Shown: one piece after another, positions 41,695 to 49,864 of the stretch
How positions within the stretch are numbered: the stretch's first letter is position 1
Layout: each line of letters begins with the position of its first letter
Source: Phycisphaerales bacterium
Lineage (GTDB): Bacteria > Planctomycetota > Phycisphaerae > Tepidisphaerales > Tepidisphaeraceae
Assembly: GCA_028291615.1 (NCBI GenBank)
Contig: JAQGHM010000067.1
Span: forward strand, 1 to 64,000
Reading direction: 5' to 3'
DNA: 64,000 nt
The notes under the pieces: model-generated
Databases searched by the model: none
The model's input: only the letters and a program-made list of their open reading frames with translations
Told to the model about the DNA's origin: nothing
Position numbers and translations under genes: made by a program

Positions 41695-42516
41695 CTATTC
41701 GTCCGCAACCATCTCCCGTGGATCCGCGGTCAGATGGGCGGCTTCGATCATCTTGAAAAACGCCTCGCGCAGATCTTTGGCGCCGCAGCGCTCGCACAGT
41801 TCCGCCGCCGTGCCGATGCCCAGGACCTTTCCGCCCGCCATGACCGCCAGTCGATCGCAGATCTCCTCGGCCTGCCAGAGCATGTGGGTGGAGAAGACCA
41901 CGCATTTGCCCGCGTCCGCCAGGGCCCGCACCGCCTGCTCTACCGTGCGGCTGACGACCGGATCAAGCCCCGTCGTCGGCTCATCGAGGATCAGCACCGG
42001 CGGGTCGTGCACTACCGCGCGAGCGAGGCCGACGCGTTGTTTCATGCCGGTCGAAAGGCGATCGTTTGGCCGATCGGCGTACGACGTCACGTCGAACATC
42101 GCCAGCACCTCTTCGACGCGCCGCTCGAGTTGGTCGCCCGCCCAGCCGTACATCGCGCCGAAAAATCGCAGCGTCTCGCGCGGCGTCAGGCGGGCGTAGA
42201 CGCCTGTCGTCCCCGAGAGAAACCCGATGCTTCGCCGGATCATCTCGGGCTGCTTGAGCAGGTCGTATCCGGCAACCGTCGCCGATCCGCGCGTGGGGGT
42301 GAGGATCGTCGCGAGACAGCGCAGCGTGGTCGTCTTCCCCGCGCCGTTGGGCCCGAGCAGGCCGAAGATCTCCCCCGCCTTGCATGAAAGCGAGACGTCA
42401 TCGGCAGCGGCGATCACCCCGCCGCTGGGTTCCTCGTAGATCTTCGAGAGCCCGCGGACGTCGACCATGATTTGAGGCGGCGCGGCGATTACAGCGCATT
42501 CGGAGCCATGAGACAT
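41695..42516 (-). CDS. ABC transporter ATP-binding protein, NatA-like
   Basis: 273 aa from ATG 42516; ATG 42468 (MVDVRGLSKIYEE) is an equally likely start, and neither has a good Shine-Dalgarno. Complete ATPase: Walker A GPNGAGKTTT, Q-loop FLSGTTGVYARLTP, signature LSTGMKQRVGLAR, Walker B VLILDEPTTGLDP, H-switch STHM. NatA-type ATPases drive ABC-2 permeases that export sodium or peptides. First gene of the run with the zinc-ribbon protein and the permease-CPBP protein. Confidence 0.9.
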   Translation of the reverse strand: MSHGSECAVIAAPPQIMVDVRGLSKIYEEPSGGVIAAADDVSLSCKAGEIFGLLGPNGAGKTTTLRCLATILTPTRGSATVAGYDLLKQPEMIRRSIGFLSGTTGVYARLTPRETLRFFGAMYGWAGDQLERRVEEVLAMFDVTSYADRPNDRLSTGMKQRVGLARAVVHDPPVLILDEPTTGLDPVVSRTVEQAVRALADAGKCVVFSTHMLWQAEEICDRLAVMAGGKVLGIGTAAELCERCGAKDLREAFFKMIEAAHLTADPREMVADE

Positions 42517-42668
42517 AAGTGCCGCACACTGTAACGCTGGCTTGGCGGGTGTGTCCATTTGCCGGGGCAATCGCAATTACCTTGTGGCAACTCGCTCATG
42601 CTTACTCCCTTCCCGATCAAGATTCCGTATAATCGTGAGCCACGTTGTCGGTGCATAGGAAGAAAAAG

Positions 42669-42890
42669 ATGGCGGATACGAAGACACAACGGGAAATTCC
42701 TGCCGATTGGCTCGCGGAATTCGAGGCCGCCTCTCGGCGGTCGCTCGAACAGCGATTCCGATACGCGTTCATCAAGACCTACAAGCCCGTCATGGACGAT
42801 GCTCCTTATCGCGTCTTCGATACCATGGCGGACTACCGCAAATGGTGCGAGGAAAACCTCCCCGATTGGCTCGGCTATGGCCGCGTTTGA
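42669..42890 (+). CDS. Hypothetical 73-residue protein upstream of a nucleotidyltransferase
   Basis: From ATG 42669 (AGGAAG about 9 bases upstream; TATAAT at 42628-42633). Mostly helical and charged: REIPADWLAEFEAASRRSL, then FDTMADYRKWCEENLPDWL. No DNA-binding motif recognised. It overlaps the next gene by 14 bases, which suggests that the two act together. May be an antitoxin or partner subunit. Confidence 0.65.
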   Translation: MADTKTQREIPADWLAEFEAASRRSLEQRFRYAFIKTYKPVMDDAPYRVFDTMADYRKWCEENLPDWLGYGRV

Positions 42891-43344
42891 ATACCGACAG
42901 GCGGAAGAAGTCCGGGACGCGCTGTCGCGTCATCGCGTGCGCTACCTGTTCCTCGGAAAATCCGGAGCGATCCTCTTGGGTTTTCCCGACACCACTCAGG
43001 ACGCCGACTTGTTCGTCGAGCGGGATCGAAACAACGGCCGCGCGCTCGTGGCCGCCCTCGGCGATCTCGGATTCGTCCTATCCGGGGAACTGGCTGAGCA
43101 AATTGAACGCGGGAAGGATTTCATCCAGTTGAAGGACGGCCCGTTCGACCTCGACCTCATCTTCGCCCCTGATGGCATTGAGCGATTCGATGACGCGTGG
43201 CAGCGGCACGTCGAAGTCAACGGTTTCCCCGTCTGCCATCCAGACGACATCATCGCCAGCAAGCGGGCCGCCAATCGTGCGAAGGATCGCGAGTCGCTCC
43301 CTCGCTTGGAATCATTCCGGGATTACTGGATGCGAAACCATTAG
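42877..43344 (+). CDS. Nucleotidyltransferase-fold protein, possible toxin
   Basis: 155 aa from ATG 42877. The nucleotidyltransferase fold is suggested by FLGKSGAILLGFPDTTQDADLFV, with the DxD pair of metal ligands (the G-[GS]-x9-T-x-D-x-D pattern), a third acid in DGPFDLDLIFAPDG, and the later block CHPDDIIASKRAANRAKDRESLPRL. Such proteins include AbiEii- and MNT-type toxins and uncharacterised DUF families. The overlap with the small upstream gene resembles toxin-antitoxin or MNT/HEPN pairs, but the partner is not a recognised HEPN. Function is not proven. Confidence 0.75.
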   Translation: MAAFEYRQAEEVRDALSRHRVRYLFLGKSGAILLGFPDTTQDADLFVERDRNNGRALVAALGDLGFVLSGELAEQIERGKDFIQLKDGPFDLDLIFAPDGIERFDDAWQRHVEVNGFPVCHPDDIIASKRAANRAKDRESLPRLESFRDYWMRNH

Positions 43345-43363
43345 CGCATCCGGCGTTCCCCGC

Positions 43364-43369
43364 TATATT
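43364..43369 (+). promoter_or_regulatory. TATATT -10 box 8 nt before the glgB start
   Basis: TATATT at 43364-43369, then eight bases, then GTG 43378. No Shine-Dalgarno in between, and a poor -35 (TTAGCG). Suggests a leaderless mRNA with a GTG start. Confidence 0.45.
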
Positions 43370-43377
43370 CAGTCCCC

Positions 43378-45432
43378 GTGACAACCACCCCCCTCGCCAC
43401 CGACGGCACCGCCCTGATCAAAGACGATCCCTGGCTCGCCAACTACGCCCCGCTCTTGCGCGAGCGGCACGGCCACCTCAAATCAACCCTTGCCAAGATC
43501 GACGCGCAGGGCGGCCTCCTCGGCCCGATCTCACAGGGTCACCACTTCTTCGGCTTCAACCGCGGCGAGTTCCACGGCACGCCGGGCGTCTGGTACCGCG
43601 AGTGGGCTCCCGGCGCCCTCCAACTCCGACTGATCGGGGACTTCAACAACTGGAACCGCTGGGATTGCCCGCTCGTCCCAGATTCCTTCGGCGTCCATTC
43701 GCTCTTCCTCCCCGATGATAAGTTCAAGACCCGCCTCAGCCACGGCTCGATGGTGAAGGTCCTGGTCGTTCATCACAATTCCACCATCACCGACCGCATT
43801 CCCGCCTACATTCGCCGCGTTGTGCAGGAACCAGGTTCGAATAATTTCACCGGCCAACTGTGGATGGCGCCACAACCGTACCCCTGGCAGCATGCCGCGC
43901 CGCCCCTGCCCGCCGGCCAAGGGTTGCGCGTGTACGAAGCGCACGTCGGCATGTCGCAGGAGGAAGGGAAGGTCGGCACCTTCACCGAGTTCGCCGACAA
44001 GATTCTCCCGCGCATCAAGCGCCTTGGCTACAACGCGATCCAGCTCATGGCCATCCAGGAGCACCCGTATTACGGCTCGTTCGGCTATCACGTCAGCAAT
44101 TTCTACGCCGTCTCCAGCCGATTTGGTACGCCCGAGGAACTGAAACGCCTGATCGACATCGCCCATAGCATGGGCATCGTCGTGATCATGGACCTGGTCC
44201 ACAGCCACAGCGTGAAGAACACGCACGAAGGCCTGAATCTCTTCGATGGCACCGACTTTCAATATTTCCACGGCGGCCCGCGCGGGCAACACGTCGCTTG
44301 GGATTCGATGGTCTTCGATTACGCCAAGTACGAAGTGCAGCGCTTCCTCCTGTCGAACGTCCGCTTCTGGCTCGAGGAATATAAGTTCGACGGCTTCCGC
44401 TTCGACGGCGTCACCAGCATGCTCTATCTCGACCACGGCCTGGGCAAGAAGTTCTCGTCTTATGACGACTACTTCGGCCCCAACGTCGATCGCGACGCGC
44501 TGACCTACTTACAGATGGCCAACCTCGTCGCGCATGAAGTGAAATCCGATGCGATCACCATCGCCGAAGACGTCAGCGGCATGCCCGGCGTCGCGCGGCC
44601 CGTGGTTGAGGGCGGCCTCGGGTTTGACTACCGCCTGGCGATGGGCGTTCCGGACTACTGGATCAAGCTGCTCAAGGAGAAGCGTGACGAGCAATGGATC
44701 ATGGCCGAGATCCTGCACACGCTGCTCAACCGCCGCCACCAGGAGAAGCACATCGGCTACGCCGAAAGCCACGACCAAGCCTTGGTTGGCGATAAGACGC
44801 TCGCCTTCTGGCTCATGGACAAGGACATGTACTGGCACATGGACACCGCCAGCCACAGCCTGGTGATCGACCGCGGCATCGCCCTGCACAAGATGATCCG
44901 CCTGATCACCTTCAGTCTCTCCGGCGAAGGGTACCTCAACTTCATGGGCAACGAGTTTGGCCACCCCGAATGGATCGACTTCCCCCGCGAAGGGAACGGC
45001 TACAGCTACCACTACTGCCGCCGCCAGTGGAGCCTCGCGGACAACCCCCTCCTGAAATACAAGGGCCTGCAAAACTTCGACATCGCGATGCAGCACCTCG
45101 ACGAGGAGCACCACCTGCTGACCGACCGCCTGATCGAGCAGCTCATGGTGCATGAGGACAATAAGCTGCTGATCTACCGCCGCGGGCCGCTGGTGTTCGC
45201 GTTCAACTTCCACGCGACCAACAGCTACACCGATTTGCGCATCCCCGTGCCGGACCCCGCGGATTATAGGATTGTCCTGAACACCGACGCCCAGGAGTTC
45301 GCCGGGCCGGGACTAATCATGCCCAACACGATCTACCCCGTGCAGCGCCAGCCATTCGAGGGACGGCAGCAGTCGATCCAGATCTATTTGCCGGCGAGGA
45401 CAGCGCAGGTGCTGGGGCCGGTGAAGAAGTGA
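43378..45432 (+). CDS. glgB: 1,4-alpha-glucan branching enzyme of eukaryotic type
   Basis: 684 aa from GTG 43378. N-terminal CBM48 (GVWYREWAPGALQLRLIGDF), then the GH13 barrel: MDLVHSHSVKN, nucleophile D343 in GFRFDGVTSM, acid/base E397 in TIAEDVSGMP and D466 in AESHDQAL. The C-terminal all-beta domain follows. The sequence resembles animal/plant/fungal branching enzyme (FRFDGVTSMLY, WDSMVFDYAKYEVQRFLLSN) more than the E. coli-type GlgB. It makes alpha-1,6 branches in glycogen. No other glycogen gene is nearby. Confidence 0.93.
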   Translation: MTTTPLATDGTALIKDDPWLANYAPLLRERHGHLKSTLAKIDAQGGLLGPISQGHHFFGFNRGEFHGTPGVWYREWAPGALQLRLIGDFNNWNRWDCPLVPDSFGVHSLFLPDDKFKTRLSHGSMVKVLVVHHNSTITDRIPAYIRRVVQEPGSNNFTGQLWMAPQPYPWQHAAPPLPAGQGLRVYEAHVGMSQEEGKVGTFTEFADKILPRIKRLGYNAIQLMAIQEHPYYGSFGYHVSNFYAVSSRFGTPEELKRLIDIAHSMGIVVIMDLVHSHSVKNTHEGLNLFDGTDFQYFHGGPRGQHVAWDSMVFDYAKYEVQRFLLSNVRFWLEEYKFDGFRFDGVTSMLYLDHGLGKKFSSYDDYFGPNVDRDALTYLQMANLVAHEVKSDAITIAEDVSGMPGVARPVVEGGLGFDYRLAMGVPDYWIKLLKEKRDEQWIMAEILHTLLNRRHQEKHIGYAESHDQALVGDKTLAFWLMDKDMYWHMDTASHSLVIDRGIALHKMIRLITFSLSGEGYLNFMGNEFGHPEWIDFPREGNGYSYHYCRRQWSLADNPLLKYKGLQNFDIAMQHLDEEHHLLTDRLIEQLMVHEDNKLLIYRRGPLVFAFNFHATNSYTDLRIPVPDPADYRIVLNTDAQEFAGPGLIMPNTIYPVQRQPFEGRQQSIQIYLPARTAQVLGPVKK

Positions 45433-45465
45433 AACATGAAGGCGTCGGCCAGAAGTAGGACTTCA

Positions 45466-45767
45466 TCATTCCTCCGTTCCCGAAGTCACCTGGACGGAGT
45501 TTTCCGGAACCAATGACTCTAAGAATTCTTCCCCCGCGCCAGTGACGTAGACAAGAGGACCAAACACGCGGCCTTTGACGAAGCGCTGCTGATAGGCACT
45601 GAATGAAAAGAGCCCGACGAACAGGAGGAATATGGCAACGTTGATCAGGGCCAGCGCTGCTCGGCCTGCCGGTTCCGACGCCGGCGGGATGTCTGGGCCA
45701 TCGGAAGCGGTAACTGGGCGCTAACACTGGCTGAAACCGATTCACGTTTGAAAACCATTTCGAACAT
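45466..45767 (-). pseudogene. Small membrane protein gene broken by a frameshift
   Basis: From ATG 45767 (AAAGGA upstream) the frame reads MFEMVFKRESVSASVSAQ. Near 45700 a one-base frame change is needed to continue into DIPPASEPAGRAALALINVA, a transmembrane helix (VAIFLLFVGLFSF) and a tail ending NSVQVTSGTEE at the TGA 45466-45468. The downstream part has no usable start codon in its own frame. The total is one base short of 101 codons. A mutation or a sequencing error would both fit. No family recognised. 45768-46003 holds only the upstream region of the next gene. Confidence 0.5.
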
Positions 45768-46003
45768 CGAACTGTCCTTTGCGATTGCGATGGGCGAATC
45801 CTATCCAGCTCCTTTTGGCCGTGCGATTGGCCTGAATCGGTCAGCCCACGTCGGGGCCGCCCGGACCCGCAAATCCTGCAGAAAAACCTCGCAATCGCCA
45901 TTACGGTGGGCTAGCTTACGTGCAAGCGGGCTCCCGATGAGGGTAGTTTCGTCCCGTTGATCCTTCATTTCTGGTTTGGACTGGGCCACGTCTGGAGGGA
46001 ATC

Positions 46004-49000
46004 ATGAACTTGTTGCGCCTTGCTATTCGGGTCTTGCTCGCCATCGTTTTGGGCATCGGGTTCATCAATTCGGCGGGCGCGCAGACGTGGACGGGCAACT
46101 CGAACGGCCTCTGGAATGTCGGCTCCAACTGGACCTCAAATCCGAGCGTCCCGGTCAGCGGCGTCGATACATCGCTCAACTTCGGCGCAGCCGGCGCTGG
46201 TGGCACGTCGCTGACACAAAACCTGCTCCCCAACCCATTTCTGCTCAATGCCCTGATCTTCACCAAGTCGGCGCCCACCTACACCATCAGCGGAAACGGC
46301 TTGGATTTTCGCACCAGCAGCGTCGCGGTCGCGCCGCAGATCGTGCAGAATTCCGCCACCGCCATCACCCTCGTAAACCCGCTCACGCTTACCAATAACG
46401 TGACGATCGCCGGCACTGGGATTGGAGCGTTGAACCTCAATGGCGCAGTACTCGGCGCCGGCTCCCTCACCATCAATGCGGTCGGACCGGTGCTGCTGGG
46501 CAACAGTGGGAATGCCTTCAGCAGCCTCACCATCGCCAGCGGAAGCTTGACCTTGGGGAACGGAGCTGCGATTCCAGCAGGCCGAAATGTCACTATCCAG
46601 TCCGGCGGCAGGTTCAGCACCGGCGGTCTTTCCAATACCGCCGCTACCGCAATCGGCGCTGTCAGCATTAGCGATGGTGGAACCTTTCAAGTTCCCAGCG
46701 GCAGCGGCAACTACTTCATCAACAGGTTGGCGATGGACTCCCCGGGGTTTGGCCAAAGCATGCTTGACTTCACCGGTGCCGCGACCGCGACGCTGCACTT
46801 GGTCAATCCCGGAGCGGGCATCAGCATCAGTGGGGACGGCGCCTGGATTGGCGGCGGCAATTCCCGACTTGTCAACGACACCGCGACGCCCATCGACATT
46901 AGCCTGGCGACCTTCGGCACGCTGACCAGCAGCCTGCGCCTTGCAAACGGAGCGAATGGGCAGGGGTTTCGCGTGACCGGTGCGGGAACGACCTTCACGG
47001 TGACCAACGCCGGCAATTCGGCCAACCTAAACGTGGACAACGCCGCCAACCTTTCGGTCGCAGAATTTATCGGCACCGGCACGCTCACCCTGTCCGACAC
47101 AAGCGTACAGCAGACGACAGGAACCCTGCTTTACACGGGAGGGACGGCCAGCTCGACAAAAGCAATAACGCTCGGCAGCGGGGGCGGCCAGGTTCAGGTC
47201 GGCGCCGCCGGTACCAACCTCACGCTGAGCGGCGTGATCAGTGAATCCAGCGCCGGGCAGCGGCTGCTCCTCGCTGGCACGGGTGACCAAGTCCCCGCGA
47301 CGCTGACGCTAACGGGCAACAACACCTATACCGGGCTCACCCAGATCGGCGCCGGATTGGTGGTCAGCGTCGCCGCGATACCTAACGGGGGAATCGCGGG
47401 GCCGTTCGGCGCGGCGTCGATAAGCTCCGGCGGCAACTTCGTCGCACTCAGCGGTTTTTTGAATGGCGCGATTGCCACGCTCCAGTATACTGGTGCGACC
47501 GCCTCCACCGATCGCGGCATCGCCTTAACTGGCGCCGGCGCGATCGAGGTGACCAATGCGCAGAGCAGTTTGACCCTAGCCGGCCAGGTTATTGACGCTT
47601 TTTTGAACAGTGGCGCGTTGGTGAAAAACGGTCCCGGCACGCTGATCCTGGGCAACAGCACCAACGCGTTCTCAGGCGGAGCCGTGGTCAACGCAGGCCG
47701 GCTGATGCTGGGAAGCGGCACGGCAATGCCCGCTGGAGCCAACGTCGTCGTGCAAAGCGGCGCAGAATTCAACACCGCCGGATTCGCAAATGCCAAGGCG
47801 AGCGCGATCGCCACGCTGGTGCTTAATGGCGGGACCCTTCGCGTTCCCTCCGGGACTTTCAACAATTCTTATCATCTCAATAAGCTCGTGACAGACTTTA
47901 GCGGCGGAACCGTTGACCTGACGGGTACCACAAACGGCAGCTCCGGTGGATTCGCGCTGCTTTTTGACACCACGGGGGCCGCAATCAACATTAATGGAAA
48001 TACCTCCTGGATGGGGCCGGGCACCTCTTTCATTGCCAACAACATCGGTGGCGGGGTCGAACTTCCCATCACGATTGCCCCCAACGCGACGCTCACCAGT
48101 ACGGTGGGCCTCGCCAGCTTCTCCCCGAGCGCGAGTTTCCCCATCCGCGTGACCGGCGGGGGCACACTCTACTTGAACGGCGGAGTCGTTTTCGCCGCCA
48201 CCATCCGCGTGAACCAGGCGAAACTGCGATTGGATACTCTCACGGGCCTTAACTCGTCGGTGCTCGCCCTGACGCTGGACGCCGCTACCCTGCAATATGG
48301 GGGTGCAAGCTCTACCGGCGGCAGCGCGTTCTCCCTTGGCTCGGGCGGGGGCACGATTGAGGTGCTCAATCCCTCGACCATCCTCACGCTTTTCGGCGCC
48401 ATTCCCGGCTCCGACACCGCCCCACTCACTAAGATTGGCCCCGGCACGCTCGCGCTCACCAACACCTCCAACAATACTTACCAGGGCGGGCTGATCGTGA
48501 GCGGCGGGCGGCTCGACGTCAGCGCCGACGCCCAACTTGGCCAGGTCAGCCCCACGGTCAATCCCGCCGGCACGCTGCGCTTCACCGCCAGCACCACCAC
48601 TGCCCGCACCTTCAGCCTGAACGGCGGTGCGCTCGAAGCCGCCTCCGGCGCGACGCTTAACCTGAATGGCGCGGCGGTGAACGGCGGCTTCATGCGCGGA
48701 GCCGGTGTCTTCGCGCTGACCGGCGGCACTGCGATCAGTGGCGCCAACACCGCCAGTAGCGCGACCCTGAACCAAATCGGCCCGGCGTCAGTTAATAACT
48801 TCACCAACAACGGCCAGTTCACCAACGCGGCGGGTCAGACGCTCACCTGGAACAACGGCACGAACACCAGCGCCGGGCGCATGACCGTCATGGGCACTGC
48901 CAACGTAAATGACTTGGTCAGCGACGGCACCCTGACCATCGCGGCCGGCGGCACGCTAAACAATGGCGGCTCGCCGATGGTCCTGGGCGGCGGCAGCACG

Positions 49001-49864
49001 ACGTTCATCGGAAGCGCGGCCGCCCCGGGCGGCACGGTAAACCTCGGCGGACAAAGCCTGGAGGTGCGCGGTGGACTCCTCGTCAACAACGGGACGATCA
49101 ACGGCACAGTCAACGTCCACTTCAACGGCCAGGCTTCGGGCGCTGGGACGTTCGGGCCAGTGAATCTCTTTGAGAACGGCCGATTCGCCCCCGGCGCCAG
49201 CGCCAGTCCGGCGGTGTTCAGCCCCGCCGCCGTCGCCGCCAGCCAGGCCTCCTTCGCGACCGGCACGTCACTGGCAATCGAGATCGGCGGCAAAACCGCC
49301 GGAAGCGGCTTCGATCAGGTCAACGTCACCGGCGCTGCTGCGCTCGCGGGGACGCTGGAGGTGACGACCGCCAATAACTTCATCCCCGCGGCACTCGATG
49401 CGTTTAAGATCGCATCATTCGCATCGCGCAGCGGCGCCTTTACCACTTACCAGGGAATGACCAGCGGCAACGGTTTCGCCTACGCCCCGATCTACAGTGG
49501 CACCGACCTGACGCTGATCGCCACCCTGCCCGGCGACGCCAACTTGGACGGCAGGGTGGATTTCCTCGACTTGGCCAAACTCGCGCAAAGCTACAACAGC
49601 ACGGTCTCGGGCATCACCGATTCCTGGTGGCTCAATGGCGACTTCACCTATGACGGCACGGTCGATTTCCTCGATCTGGCGAAGCTCGCTCAAAACTACA
49701 ACACGTCGGCCCTGCCTGCCGCGCCGGGCGAGTTCTCCGCGGCTTTTGCAGCCGATTGGACCAAGGCGCAGGAACTTGCCAGCGTACCCGAGCCCGAGTC
49801 GATAGCGTTGATGGGTGTGGCGATCCTGCTGATGCGCATCCGAAGGAAACGAATACCCAATGAT
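46004..49864 (+). CDS. PEP-CTERM surface protein with autotransporter-type repeats and dockerin-like motifs (paralog 1)
   Basis: 1287 aa. Signal peptide (MNLLRLAIRVLLAIVLGIG...), then TWTGNSNGLWNVGSNW as in many autotransporter-repeat proteins. Most of the length is beta-solenoid with PATR-type repeats (NGPGTLILGNSTNAFSGG, NNTYTGLTQIGAG, NNTYQGGLIVSGG). Near 1165-1225 two EF-hand/dockerin-like units occur (GDANLDGRVDFLDLAKLAQ, GDFTYDGTVDFLDLAKLAQ). The C-terminus is a PEP-CTERM sorting signal: VPEPES, a hydrophobic helix and RIRRKR, which an exosortase would process. GGAGGG precedes the ATG. The stop overlaps the next gene's start. Confidence 0.88.
49165..49795 (+). repeat. 3'-terminal segment duplicated in the next gene (copy 1)
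   Basis: From about 49165 the sequence encoding LFENGRFAPGAS through the dockerin-like units and the PEP-CTERM entry is nearly identical at DNA level to 51957-52585. The rest of the two genes is much more diverged. Confidence 0.75.
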
